Shown: positions 55,714 through 64,000 of the stretch, in pieces
How the letters are laid out: every line of letters begins with the position of its first letter
Position numbering within the stretch: the stretch's first letter is position 1
Assembly: GCF_005222805.1 (NCBI RefSeq)
Contig: NZ_STGC01000005.1
Span: forward strand, 186,001 to 250,000
DNA from: Devosia sp. FKR38
GTDB taxonomy: Bacteria > Pseudomonadota > Alphaproteobacteria > Rhizobiales > Devosiaceae
Direction of reading: 5' to 3'
Length of the DNA: 64,000 nucleotides
Program-made: the position numbers and the translations under genes
The notes under the pieces: model-generated
Told to the model about the DNA's origin: nothing
What the model saw: only the letters and a program-made list of their open reading frames with translations
The model's database searches: none

Positions 55714-58689
55714 ATGACCGATACCGCCGCTGGCGCCGCCGAAACCGACTATTCGGCAACCCTGTTCCTGCCCGAGACCAATTTCCCGATGCGCGCGGGG
55801 CTCCCCGACCGCGAGCCGGGCTGGCTCAAGCGCTGGGAAGACATGGACATCTACAAGCTGCAGCGCGAGCAGGCCGCGGACCGGCCGCTGTTCACCATCC
55901 ATGACGGCCCGCCCTATGCCAATGGCAATATCCATATCGGCCATGCGCTGAACAAGACGCTCAAGGACATGGTCAGCCGCTCCATGCAGATGCTGGGCTT
56001 CAACTCGGCCTATGTGCCGGGCTGGGACTGCCATGGCCTGCCCATCGAGTGGAAGATCGAAGAGCAGTACCGCGCCAAGGGCAAGGACAAGAACGAGGTT
56101 CCGGTGGTGGAATTCCGCCAGGAATGCCGCAGCTTTGCCGAACAGTGGGTCGATGTGCAGCGCGAAGAGTTCAAGCGCCTGGGCGTGCTGGGTGAGTGGG
56201 ACAACCCGTACCTCACCATGAGCTTTGATGCCGAGGCGCAGATCGCCCGCGAGCTGATGAAGGTCTCGATGACCGGCCAGCTCTATCGCGGCAGTAAGCC
56301 CGTGATGTGGAGCGTGGTCGAGCGCACGGCGCTGGCCGAAGCCGAAATCGAATATGCCGATTATGAGAGCGACACCATCTGGGTGAAGTTCCCGGTGTTG
56401 CATGCGGCTAGTGCTGGCTGGCTTGGTTCAGGGCACGACACTGTGTCGGCAACACAGTCGTTGCAGTCGTCGTCGGTCATCATCTGGACCACCACGCCCT
56501 GGACCATCCCGGCCAACCGGGCGATCAGCTTCTCGTCCAAGATCAGCTATGGCCTCTACGAGGTTACCGCAGCACCGGCGGACAACTGGGCCAAGGTCGG
56601 CGAAAAATACATCATTGCCGACAAGCTGGCTGGCGAAGTGTTCGCCAAGGCCAAGGTTGAGGCTTTCGAGAAGCGCGCGGACGTCAGCAGCGCCGAGCTC
56701 TCGGCCATGATCACCGCGCACCCGCTGCGCGGGCTGGCCGATGGCTACACCTTCGACGTCCCCCTGCTCGACGGCGACCATGTCACCGACGACACCGGCA
56801 CCGGCTTCGTGCACACCGCGCCCGGCCATGGCCTGGATGACTTTGAAATCTGGATGAACTCGTCGCGCCTGTTGGCCGACAAGGGCATCTCGTCGGAGAT
56901 CCCCTATGTGGTGGGCGACGACGGCTTCTACACAAAGGACGCGCCGGGCCTCGAAGGTGCGCGCGTCATCGACGACAATGGCAAAAAGGGCGATGCCAAT
57001 AACCGCGTCATCGCGGCTTTGGCCGAGCGCCATGCCATGGTCGCCCGCGGCCGCGTCAAGCACCAATATCCCCATTCCTGGCGCTCCAAGAAGCCGGTGA
57101 TCTTCCGCAACACGCCGCAGTGGTTCGTCTATATGGACCGCGACATCGAGGGCGCTGCCGGCGACACGCTACGCCACCGCGCGCTCAAGGCCATCGACGC
57201 CACCAAGTTCTACCCCGCTGCCGGGCAGAACCGCCTGCGCGCCATGATCGCGGACCGCCCCGACTGGGTGCTGAGCCGCCAGCGCGCCTGGGGCGTGCCG
57301 ATCACGGTGTTCGTCAACAAGGCCACCAACGAGATCCTCAAGGACGAGACGGTCAATCACCGCATCGCCCAGAGCTTTGAGGAAGAGGGCGCGGACGCCT
57401 GGTACAAGCCCGGCGCTGCGCAGCGCTATCTCGGCGCCGCCTACAAGGCCGATGACTATGAGATGGTCACCGACGTGCTCGACGTGTGGTTCGACTCCGG
57501 CTCGACGCACAGCTTCGTGCTGCGCAACAAGCAGAAGTGGCCGCACCTCAAGTTCCCCGCCTCGCTCTATCTGGAAGGCTCCGACCAGCATCGCGGCTGG
57601 TTCCATTCGAGCCTTCTGGAAAGCTGCGCCACCAATGGCCATGCGCCCTATGAAGGCGTGCTGACGCATGGCTTCACCATGGATGGCGAAGGCCGCAAGA
57701 TGAGCAAGTCGCTGGGCAATACGGTTGCCCCGCAGGACATCATCAAGCAGTTCGGCGCCGATATCCTGCGCCTGTGGGTGGCGTCGTCCGACTATTCGGA
57801 AGACCTGCGCCTGGGCAAGGAAATCATCCAGACCACGGTCGACAGCTATCGCAAGCTGCGCAACACGCTGCGCTGGCTGCTGGGCAATCTGGCGCACTAT
57901 AAATCCACCGACGCGGTGGACGCCAAGGACATGCCTGAGCTCGAACAGGTGATCCTGCATCGCCTGGCCCAGCTCGATGCCCAGGTGCGCGGCGCCTATA
58001 AGGACTACGACTATCGCAAGGTGGTGACGCTGCTCACCAACTTCATGAACATCGAACTGAGCGCCTTCTATTTCGACATCCGCAAGGATGCGCTCTATTG
58101 CGATCCGATCAGCGCCATCCGGCGCAAATCGGCGCTGACGGTGCTCAACCATCTGTTCGATTGCCTGACGGCCTGGCTGGCCCCCATCCTGGTGTTCACC
58201 ATGGAAGAGGTTTGGCTGGAGCGGCATCCGGAGGCCAATTCCTCGGTGCATCTGCGTCTGTTCCCCGAAGTGCCGCAGAGCTGGCTCAATGACGAGCTGG
58301 CCGCCAAGTGGCAGCTGATCCGCGCGGTGCGCCGCGTGGTGACCGGGGCGCTGGAAATCGAGCGGCGTGACAAGACCATCGGTTCGTCGCTGGAAGCCGC
58401 GCCCGTGGTTCATATTGCCGATGCTCGCCTGGCGGCGGCGCTCGACGGGCAGGACCTGGCCGAGATCGCCATCACCTCGGCGGTGACGATCCTGAGCGGG
58501 GAAGGCCCGGCCGAGGCCTTCCGCCTCGACGACGTCCCCGGCGTCAGCGTTAGCCCGAGCCTCGCCCAGGGCAAGCGCTGCGCCCGCTCCTGGAAAGTGC
58601 TGCCCGAAGTGGGCAGCGACCCGGACTATCCCGATGTCACGCTGCGCGACGCCCAGGCGCTGCGCGAACGCGCGGCAGCGGGGCTGTAG
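55714..58689 (+). CDS. ileS: isoleucyl-tRNA synthetase
   Basis: A 991-residue class I synthetase charging tRNA-Ile. The HIGH motif is in [12 protein letters not shown] near residue 70, the KMSKS motif in [10 protein letters not shown] near 660, and the editing domain contains [13 protein letters not shown] near 265. ATG 55714 fits the family start; the longer open frame across the luxR gene is not coding. At the C-terminus the zinc-binding cysteines usually present are reduced: RCARSW keeps one Cys and the following CxxC region reads [10 protein letters not shown]. No T-box is visible upstream. Confidence 0.97.
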   Translation: MTDTAAGAAETDYSATLFLPETNFPMRAGLPDREPGWLKRWEDMDIYKLQREQAADRPLFTIHDGPPYANGNIHIGHALNKTLKDMVSRSMQMLGFNSAYVPGWDCHGLPIEWKIEEQYRAKGKDKNEVPVVEFRQECRSFAEQWVDVQREEFKRLGVLGEWDNPYLTMSFDAEAQIARELMKVSMTGQLYRGSKPVMWSVVERTALAEAEIEYADYESDTIWVKFPVLHAASAGWLGSGHDTVSATQSLQSSSVIIWTTTPWTIPANRAISFSSKISYGLYEVTAAPADNWAKVGEKYIIADKLAGEVFAKAKVEAFEKRADVSSAELSAMITAHPLRGLADGYTFDVPLLDGDHVTDDTGTGFVHTAPGHGLDDFEIWMNSSRLLADKGISSEIPYVVGDDGFYTKDAPGLEGARVIDDNGKKGDANNRVIAALAERHAMVARGRVKHQYPHSWRSKKPVIFRNTPQWFVYMDRDIEGAAGDTLRHRALKAIDATKFYPAAGQNRLRAMIADRPDWVLSRQRAWGVPITVFVNKATNEILKDETVNHRIAQSFEEEGADAWYKPGAAQRYLGAAYKADDYEMVTDVLDVWFDSGSTHSFVLRNKQKWPHLKFPASLYLEGSDQHRGWFHSSLLESCATNGHAPYEGVLTHGFTMDGEGRKMSKSLGNTVAPQDIIKQFGADILRLWVASSDYSEDLRLGKEIIQTTVDSYRKLRNTLRWLLGNLAHYKSTDAVDAKDMPELEQVILHRLAQLDAQVRGAYKDYDYRKVVTLLTNFMNIELSAFYFDIRKDALYCDPISAIRRKSALTVLNHLFDCLTAWLAPILVFTMEEVWLERHPEANSSVHLRLFPEVPQSWLNDELAAKWQLIRAVRRVVTGALEIERRDKTIGSSLEAAPVVHIADARLAAALDGQDLAEIAITSAVTILSGEGPAEAFRLDDVPGVSVSPSLAQGKRCARSWKVLPEVGSDPDYPDVTLRDAQALRERAAAGL

Positions 58690-58712
58690 GACCGGGCTTC
58701 GGCTCTTTCCCA

Positions 58713-58793
58713 CCCTCCCCTCTGAGGGGAGGGGGTCGTCTTGTGATGAACTGAGGGACCCCCTCCCCAACCCTCCCCTCAAGGGGGAGGGGG
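58713..58793. repeat. G/C-rich palindromic repeat element (copy before lspA)
   Basis: About 80 bases with two inverted units: CCCTCCCCTC/GAGGGGAGGG at 58713-58733 and CCCTCCCCTCAAGGGGGAGG at 58771-58790. The right unit, with one flanking base on the left and GGGCG on the right, is identical to 63063-63088. Its AGGGGGAGGGGGCG end provides the ribosome-binding site of lspA. Confidence 0.75.
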
Positions 58794-58798
58794 CGCCA

Positions 58799-59380
58799 AT
58801 GGAGCTTTCGGTGACAGACAAGACCAATTCCCTGTTCAACCCATCGGTCTATTATTCCCTCACTGCCGCGGTGCTGGCCTTTGGGCTGGACCGGGCGCAG
58901 AAGGGCTTCCAGGTCGCCGGCGAGTGCGTGGCCATCGGCGCCGCGCCCTGCGTTGAGGTTTTCACCAGCTATGTGCCCTTCGCCATGACCGGCTGGCGCG
59001 GCGGCGAAGTGGTCAAGGTCACCGATTTTTTTGACTATGTGCTGGTGTGGAACACCGGCATTTCCTATGGCCTGCTCGATGGCCTGCCGGTGTGGGGCCT
59101 GGGCGTGATCATGCTGGTGGCCATCGTGGCGCTGGCCATCTGGTGGGTGCGCGCTGACTCGGCGCTGATCCGCATGGGCCTGGCGCTGTGCATCGGCGGC
59201 GCGCTGTCCAATGCGCTGGACCGGCTGATCTATGGCGCGGTGGCCGATTTCTTCCATCTGCACTGGGGCACATGGTCGTTCTACATCTTCAATATCGCCG
59301 ATGTGGCCATCACCATCGGTGTGATCCTGCTGATTGCCGACATGATCGGGCTGGGCCGGCGCGCAAAAGCGACCAATTGA
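58799..59380 (+). CDS. lspA: lipoprotein signal peptidase (signal peptidase II)
   Basis: A 193-residue inner-membrane aspartyl protease that cuts signal peptides of lipoproteins. Four hydrophobic segments, the substrate-site motif WNTGISYGLL near residue 83, and the two catalytic aspartates in SNALDRLIYGAVADFF and FNIADVAITIG near 140 and 165 are present. It is longer than usual by an insertion (VAIGAAPCVEV and FAMTGWRGGEVVKVTDFF) in the first periplasmic loop. ATG 58799 lies 4-9 bases after G-rich repeat sequence that acts as ribosome-binding site. Confidence 0.95.
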   Translation: MELSVTDKTNSLFNPSVYYSLTAAVLAFGLDRAQKGFQVAGECVAIGAAPCVEVFTSYVPFAMTGWRGGEVVKVTDFFDYVLVWNTGISYGLLDGLPVWGLGVIMLVAIVALAIWWVRADSALIRMGLALCIGGALSNALDRLIYGAVADFFHLHWGTWSFYIFNIADVAITIGVILLIADMIGLGRRAKATN

Positions 59381-59464
59381 GGGCGGTTGACACGGTGCAG
59401 CCAGAATCTGGTCTTACCGAGCACAATGGGTTATAAGCGCCTCCGAGATGTTGAAGGACCTTGC

Positions 59465-60172
59465 ATGCGTAATCGATTGACCGGGCAGAATGCTGCTCTA
59501 CGGGCGGCCTCCCGGGCCGGTTTGGCCTCGCTTGGTCTGCTGCTGGCCCTGACCTTGGCCGCCTGCACCACGGTTGAGGGCACCAATGCCCTGACCGACC
59601 CGGCCACATTCGAGCGCGAGGTGATGAACACCACCGCCCGTGGCGTGGGCCTGATTCCGGGCGAAGCGCCCAAGCCCGAGCTGACCCAGGCCCGCGCGCC
59701 GCTGGCCCTGCCCAAGGCCGGCCAGGCCCTGCCGGCGCCGAGCACCGAGGTCGCTGCAGCGCAACTGCCCAAGGACAGCGACAACGTCCAGATCGATACC
59801 AGCAATTTGACCGAAGCCGACCTTGCCCGCCTGCGCAATGCCAAGGTGGTGGATCTGCGCTCGATCTCGGGCCGCCCGCTCACCGAGTCCGAGACCAAGG
59901 TGTTGATGGCGCGCCTGCGCAATGCCAATGCCGACGTGACGGTCAAGACCGGCGATCGCCCGCTTTATCTGCCGCCGGACGAATATTTCACCCGCGTCGG
60001 CGATGCAGATCTCGTCTGTGCTGCGCCCAATGGCAATCTGGTGTCCATCCGCGACCCCCAGTGCCCCGAGGACGTGCGCAAGGCGCTGGCCCGCCAGAGC
60101 ACTGCCGTGACCGGTGCGGCGATCAACAATGGTATGTCCCTGACCAAGTCCGAAACCAAGATCGGTCAATAA
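59465..60172 (+). CDS. predicted lipoprotein of unknown function
   Basis: A 235-residue protein with a lipoprotein signal peptide: SLGLLLALTLAAC, where the Cys is the lipidation site near residue 34. The mature part has a Pro/Ala linker and then a segment LTEADLARLRNAKVVDL and a C-terminal part with two cysteines (LVCAAPNG, PQCPEDVR). GAAGGA lies 6 bases before ATG 59465. The gene follows lspA, whose product would process it. No domain is recognised. Confidence 0.8.
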   Translation: MRNRLTGQNAALRAASRAGLASLGLLLALTLAACTTVEGTNALTDPATFEREVMNTTARGVGLIPGEAPKPELTQARAPLALPKAGQALPAPSTEVAAAQLPKDSDNVQIDTSNLTEADLARLRNAKVVDLRSISGRPLTESETKVLMARLRNANADVTVKTGDRPLYLPPDEYFTRVGDADLVCAAPNGNLVSIRDPQCPEDVRKALARQSTAVTGAAINNGMSLTKSETKIGQ

Positions 60173-60274
60173 TCGACCATCTGCTCTTTACATCCTCAAG
60201 CGGCCGGATGATCCGGCCGCTTTCTCCTTTCTGCGCCGCCCAAATGGGTCCCGCATGACATCAAGGCACGCCAA

Positions 60275-62281
60275 ATGCGCGAACTGAACGACGCCTCCCC
60301 CGCCAAGCCCGATACCGGCGACCGTCTCGCCAAGGTCATCGCCCGCTCCGGGCTCTGCTCCCGGCGCGACGCCGAGGTCTGGATCACTGCCGGCCGCGTC
60401 GCGGTCAATGGCAAGAAGGTGCTGACCCCGGCCTTCAACGTCACCGAACGCGACAAGATCATGGTCGATGGCGTGCCGCTGGCCGCCCGCCAGGGCACCC
60501 GCGTCTGGCTCTACCACAAGCCCGCAGGCCTGGTGGTCACCGAGAAGGACCCCGAGGGGCGCCCGACCATTTTCGAGCATCTCGAAACCCATGGCCTGCC
60601 GCGCGTGGTGACGGTGGGCCGGCTCGACATCAATACCGAAGGCCTGCTGCTGCTGACCAATGACGGCGGCCTCAAGCGCGTGCTCGAACTGCCCGCCACC
60701 GGCTGGCTGCGCCGCTATCGCGTGCGCGCCCATGGCACGGTGACCCAGGCGGCGCTCGACAAGCTCAAGGACGGCATCGAGATCGACGGCATCAAATATG
60801 GCTCCATCGAAGCCACGCTCGAACGCGAGCAGGGCTCCAATGTCTGGCTGGTGCTGGCGCTGCGCGAAGGCAAGAACCGCGAAGTCAAGAACGTGCTGGG
60901 CGCCTTGGGCCTCGAGGTCAACCGCCTGATCCGCATCAGCTATGGCCCGTTCCAGCTCGGCGATATCCCGGTGGGCGGCATCGAGACCATCAAGGCCAAG
61001 ATGCTGCGCGACCAGCTCGGCAAGAAGCTGGCCGACGCCGCCGATGTCGATTTCGACAGTGAAATGCCCGAGGCCAATGCGCTCGAAGGCAAGCCGACCC
61101 GCGACCGCCTGACCGGCCGTGGCACCAATACGGTCGAGATTGCCCGCCAGCGCTTCCGCTTCACCGATGGCGCCGAGCAGAGCGAGGAAGAGCGCCGCGC
61201 CGAGCGGCCGCGCCAGGATCGTCCCGGCCGTTTCGATAGCCGCAAGCCGGTGAGCCGGCGTGAAGACCCGCGCGACGACGAGGATGCACCGCCGCCGCGC
61301 CACATCCATTTCGACGAGGACGGCCGCGCCCCCGAGGAATTCGTCAAGAAGAACCTGGGCAAGGGCTCGGCCTGGCGCGACCCGGATGACCAGCCGGCCA
61401 GCACCTATGGCAAGAAGGCACCGCGCCCCGCCGCCGGGGCCAAAAAGCCCTTCGGAGAAAAGAAGCCCTTCGGAGAAAAGAAGGCATTCGGCGAGAAGAA
61501 GCCGTTTGGCGACAAGAAGTCCTTCGGCGACAAGAAGCCCTTCGGCGACAAGAAGCCCTATGGGGACAAGAAGCCCTATGGCGATCGTCCGGCCTTTGGC
61601 GACAAGCCGCGCGGCCCGCGCCGCGAGGATGGTGATCGTCCCACCCGCAGCTTTGCCGAGCGTCCCGGTGCCGGCCGCCCGGCTGGTGCCCGTCCCTTTG
61701 CCGAGCGTAGCGAGCGCCCGGCGCGCAGCTTTGAGCCGCGTACGCGTCCCGAGGGCGGCGCCCGTCCGCCGCGTGACCGCGAATTCACTGGCACGCCACG
61801 CGGTCCGCGCCGCGAGGACGCCGAGCGTCCCGCCCGCAGCTTTGAGCCACGCACGCGTCCTGAGAGCGAACGCGGCGCCGGTGCAGCCTTCAAGGGCGAA
61901 GCCAAGCGTCCCGGCCGCAATTTCGACGAACGGCCGCGTACGTCGCGTCCGGCCGGCGACCGCCCGGCCTATTCGGATCGCCCGGCCCGTCCGGACCGCG
62001 CCGATCGCCCCGGTCGTGACCATCTGGGGTCGGAAGCCAAGACCTATGGCAAGCCGCGCACCCGCGCCGATGGCAAGCCCATGCCCAAGCGCGATGGCGC
62101 CGCACCGCAGCGCGGCCCCAAGCCGGGTGGCTATGGCAAGCCCGGTGGCCGCCCGGCCGCCGGTGGCCGTCCGAGCGGCGGCGCAGGCCGTCCCGGTGGT
62201 GCTGGTCGCCCCGCGGGTGGTGGTCGTCCCTCCGGTGGCGCTGGCCGCCCCAGCGCTGGTCCGCGTCGTCCCAAGGCCTGA
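60275..62281 (+). CDS. pseudouridine synthase (RsuA/RluB family) with long basic repetitive tail
   Basis: A 668-residue protein, far longer than the usual 240-300. The N-terminal S4 RNA-binding domain (RLAKVIARSGLCSRRDAEVW) and the catalytic domain with the essential Asp in VGRLDINTEGLLLLTNDGG near residue 115 form a normal RluB/RsuA-type enzyme up to about residue 255. The rest is disordered and rich in Arg, Pro, Gly, Lys and Asp. It includes at least eight hexapeptide repeats of the form KKPFG[E/D] (bases 61441-61600) and later RPARSFEPRTRP and GRPSGGAGRP-type repeats. The tail probably binds rRNA or assists ribosome assembly; this is inferred. Confidence 0.93.
   Translation: MRELNDASPAKPDTGDRLAKVIARSGLCSRRDAEVWITAGRVAVNGKKVLTPAFNVTERDKIMVDGVPLAARQGTRVWLYHKPAGLVVTEKDPEGRPTIFEHLETHGLPRVVTVGRLDINTEGLLLLTNDGGLKRVLELPATGWLRRYRVRAHGTVTQAALDKLKDGIEIDGIKYGSIEATLEREQGSNVWLVLALREGKNREVKNVLGALGLEVNRLIRISYGPFQLGDIPVGGIETIKAKMLRDQLGKKLADAADVDFDSEMPEANALEGKPTRDRLTGRGTNTVEIARQRFRFTDGAEQSEEERRAERPRQDRPGRFDSRKPVSRREDPRDDEDAPPPRHIHFDEDGRAPEEFVKKNLGKGSAWRDPDDQPASTYGKKAPRPAAGAKKPFGEKKPFGEKKAFGEKKPFGDKKSFGDKKPFGDKKPYGDKKPYGDRPAFGDKPRGPRREDGDRPTRSFAERPGAGRPAGARPFAERSERPARSFEPRTRPEGGARPPRDREFTGTPRGPRREDAERPARSFEPRTRPESERGAGAAFKGEAKRPGRNFDERPRTSRPAGDRPAYSDRPARPDRADRPGRDHLGSEAKTYGKPRTRADGKPMPKRDGAAPQRGPKPGGYGKPGGRPAAGGRPSGGAGRPGGAGRPAGGGRPSGGAGRPSAGPRRPKA
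61441..61600 (+). repeat. in-gene 18-bp tandem repeat encoding KKPFG[E/D]
   Basis: Eight to nine imperfect 18-base units inside the pseudouridine synthase gene. Early units use GGAGAAAAGAAG codons and later ones GGCGACAAGAAG, pointing to stepwise local duplication. The repeat number could vary between strains without breaking the frame. Confidence 0.85.
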
Positions 62282-62352
62282 CGCGCCCAGCCGCACACTG
62301 CCCCCGGCTCTCAGGCGCCGGGGGTGAATTCCCGTGAATGCAGGAGCCTCCC

Positions 62353-62919
62353 ATGCGCATCGTGGCCGGCAAGTTCCGCGGCAAGCAGCTGATCTCCCCG
62401 TCGGACGATTCCATCCGCCCGACAGCCGACCGCGTCCGCGAATCCATGTTCAACATCCTGGCCTCGCGGCTGGGGCCGGTGTTTGACGGTCTGCGGGTGC
62501 TCGATCTCTTCGCCGGCACCGGCGCCCTGGGCTTTGAAGCCCTGTCGCGCGGCGCGGCGCACGCCACCTTTGTCGATATCGGCGCCGAAGCGCGGGGCCT
62601 GGTCCGCGATCATATCGAGGCCTTTGGCGTGGGCGGCATCACCAAGCTGCTGCGCCGCGACGCCACCGATCTGGGCGTGCCCGGCACCTTTGGCAAGTTC
62701 GACCTGGTGTTCCTTGACCCGCCCTATGGCCAGGGTCTGGGTGAAAAGGCGCTGATGGGCCTATTGGCCCACGGCTGGCTGGCGCCCGATGTCGTCATCG
62801 TCTTTGAAGAAAGCGTCGACGCCGAAGTGGCCATTCCCGAAGGCTTCGTCCTTGATGACCGCCGCGTCTACGGCTCAGCGGCCTTGCATTTCCTGAGCCT
62901 GGCCGAGGCGCAGGCCTAG
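62353..62919 (+). CDS. rsmD: 16S rRNA (guanine-966 N2)-methyltransferase
   Basis: A 188-residue SAM-dependent methyltransferase. MRIVAGKFRGKQL at the start and RPTADRVRESMFNIL near residue 28 are RsmD signatures; the SAM motif is LDLFAGTGALGFEALSRGA near 55 and the catalytic motif is FLDPPYG near 122. ATG 62353 has AGGAG 6 bases upstream, so an ATG five codons earlier is rejected. It follows the pseudouridine synthase, making a small rRNA-modification pair. Confidence 0.96.
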   Translation: MRIVAGKFRGKQLISPSDDSIRPTADRVRESMFNILASRLGPVFDGLRVLDLFAGTGALGFEALSRGAAHATFVDIGAEARGLVRDHIEAFGVGGITKLLRRDATDLGVPGTFGKFDLVFLDPPYGQGLGEKALMGLLAHGWLAPDVVIVFEESVDAEVAIPEGFVLDDRRVYGSAALHFLSLAEAQA

Positions 62920-63006
62920 ATCGTTTCAACCTCGATTGGATTTGCGGCTCCTTTGCCTCCCTTCCCACCCGGGTCGCGTCTCGGCGCGCCCGAGTGCACG
63001 CTCTTT

Positions 63007-63088
63007 AGGGGAGGGAACGAGGGAGGGGGCCGTCGGTGGCCCAAAGAACCACCCCCACCCCGACCCTCCCCTCAAGGGGGAGGGGGCG
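63007..63088. repeat. G/C-rich palindromic repeat element (copy after rsmD)
   Basis: About 80 bases with G-run then C-run units and an end identical over 26 bases (63063-63088) to the repeat before lspA. It fills the gap between convergent rsmD and zur and may act as a bidirectional 3'-end structure. Confidence 0.7.
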
Positions 63089-63120
63089 ATAGAACCGCGT
63101 CAATCTGAACTTGGAACGAT

Positions 63121-63555
63121 CTAGCTGGCGGCGCAGCTGCCGCAGGTGCCGCGGATTTCCATGGTGGTGCGTTCGACGGTAAAGCCCTGGGCTTGCGACC
63201 AGACGCCGAGGCGGTCTTCGATCTGGCTGTCGGCGAATTCATCGACCTTGCCGCAGCTGCTGCAGATGGCAAAGGCGATCAGGCCAGTGCGGTGACAATG
63301 CTCGTCGGCGCAGGCGACGAAGGCATTGAGCGATTCCAGGCGATGGGCGAGGCCGCGCTCGACCAGTTTTTCCAGCGCGCGATAAACCTGCAGCGGGGCC
63401 CGGAGGCCATCGGCGCGCAGCTGGTCGAGCAATTGATAGGCCGATAGCGGCGTATCCGCATGCGCCAGCACGCCCAGCACCAGCGCCTGGTTGCGCGTCA
63501 GATCCGCGGCCCAGACGTGATCATGGCCAGCGTGGTCGTCATGCGAATGCGCCAT
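63121..63555 (-). CDS. zur: Fur-family regulator, probably Zur
   Basis: A 144-residue metal-sensing repressor. It starts with a His/Asp-rich segment (MAHSHDDHAGHDHVW), followed by the winged helix (PLSAYQLLDQLRADG, QVYRALEKLVERGLAHRL). The structural zinc motif is CSSCGK near residue 100, with CGSC at the C-terminus. ATG 63555 has GGGAG 9 bases upstream. It lies 13 bases after a zinc-binding-protein gene on the same strand, which argues for zinc rather than iron control. Confidence 0.88.
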   Translation of the reverse strand: MAHSHDDHAGHDHVWAADLTRNQALVLGVLAHADTPLSAYQLLDQLRADGLRAPLQVYRALEKLVERGLAHRLESLNAFVACADEHCHRTGLIAFAICSSCGKVDEFADSQIEDRLGVWSQAQGFTVERTTMEIRGTCGSCAAS

Positions 63556-63568
63556 CTGTTCGGTCTCC

Positions 63569-64000
63569 CTATTGCGCCGGGGTGCCGGCCATGGCCGGGA
63601 CCAGCAGATCCACATTGTGCCGGAACATGTCCAGATAGGTCGAGGCCCCTTCGCTGGGTTCCGACAGGGCATCGGCATAAAGCTCGCCACCGATGGTGAC
63701 GCCGGTCTCGCGCGCGATCTGCTCGACCAGGCGACCATCGCTCATGTTCTCGATGAACAGCGCCTTGACCCCGTCGGCGCGGATCTGCTCGATGAGCTTG
63801 CCGACATCGGCGGCCGAGGCCTCGCTGTCAGTGGAGATACCCTCGGGTGCCAGGAACTGCACGCCATAGGCCTCGCCGAAATAGCCGAAAGCATCATGGG
63901 TGGTGATCACCTTGCGCTGCGCCTGCGGCACGCTGTCGACGGCGGCCACGACCTGGGCGTCCAGCGCGCTGATCTCGGCCGAATAGGCCTTGGCATTGGC
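63569..64000 (-). CDS. znuA: zinc ABC transporter substrate-binding protein (5' end outside window)
   Basis: The C-terminal 143 codons of a cluster A-I metal-binding protein; the frame is open to the right edge of the window. The metal-ligand His is in VITTHDAFGYFGEAYG, and a later acidic ligand region is in LYADALSEPSEG with the family end TYLDMFRHNVDLLVPAM. It is probably periplasmic and feeds ZnuBC encoded outside the window. Zur, next downstream, would repress it when zinc is plentiful. Confidence 0.88.
   Translation of the reverse strand, partial: ANAKAYSAEISALDAQVVAAVDSVPQAQRKVITTHDAFGYFGEAYGVQFLAPEGISTDSEASAADVGKLIEQIRADGVKALFIENMSDGRLVEQIARETGVTIGGELYADALSEPSEGASTYLDMFRHNVDLLVPAMAGTPAQ

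Noticed and set aside
61441..61600. CRISPR-like tandem repeat
   Set aside because: The 18-base units are contiguous without spacers and encode an in-frame hexapeptide repeat within a protein.
60188..62296. 702-codon open frame opposite the pseudouridine synthase
   Set aside because: The product is low-complexity and lies over a real enzyme with clear motifs and repeats that explain the open antisense frame.

Overview
The window looks like chromosomal core DNA of a GC-rich alphaproteobacterium of the order Hyphomicrobiales (Rhizobiales). A Devosia-like organism is my best guess, by gene order and protein style rather than by any database match. Supporting signs are the hisS-hisZ-hisG operon, the HAD/ribF/ileS/lspA block, a tRNA-His without G-1 and with A73, GroESL under a CIRCE element, a PdhS/DivL-style PAS protein and a TipF-style EAL protein. 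I see no phage, insertion sequence, CRISPR array or rRNA.

Region 1 (1-11.9 kb) is for carbohydrate uptake. It holds the 3' part of a GH13 alpha-glucosidase, two related small secreted proteins, an AbrB-type membrane protein and an M20 amidohydrolase. A minus-strand operon follows (binding protein, two permeases, UgpC/MalK-type ATPase, and a glycosidase of the GHL6/GH42-trimerisation type). A divergent LacI-family regulator faces this operon across a promoter with two operator-like palindromes.

Region 2 (12-20.4 kb) carries etfBA, an aromatic/aspartate aminotransferase, a small transaldolase, a cysteine-free Mrp ATPase, a small coiled-coil protein, and a beta-glucosidase followed by a second GH13 alpha-glucosidase.

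Region 3 (20.4-28.3 kb) has two more importers on the minus strand: a complete dipeptide-type system with a fused double ATPase, and a ferric-iron-type binding protein plus fused permease with no ATPase gene nearby.

Region 4 (28.4-36.5 kb) contains a large PAS protein that resembles a histidine kinase but has lost its catalytic residues. After it come tRNA-His, a TadG-like vWA protein, an L,D-transpeptidase, a CheY-like regulator, tagA, a possible 19-residue leader ORF and a DUF1127-like protein.

Region 5 (36.5-45.4 kb) holds hisSZG, a membrane glycosyltransferase, a TSUP permease, an orphan BrnA-like protein, an EF-hand protein and groESL. The 3' end of groEL lies in a small duplicated, hairpin-rich tract.

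Region 6 (45.4-64 kb) contains small conserved proteins, an EamA transporter, a sigma-54 response regulator, a ROK regulator, a degenerate EAL protein and a small P-loop protein. These are followed by HAD hydrolase, ribF, luxR-type regulator, ileS, lspA, a lipoprotein, a pseudouridine synthase with a long repetitive basic tail, rsmD, and finally zur preceded by a truncated znuA.

The most unusual items are the catalytically dead kinase-like protein, the degenerate EAL protein, the cysteine-free Mrp, the paired small secreted proteins and the glycosidase built into the sugar ABC operon. I found no clearly unprecedented multi-gene system.
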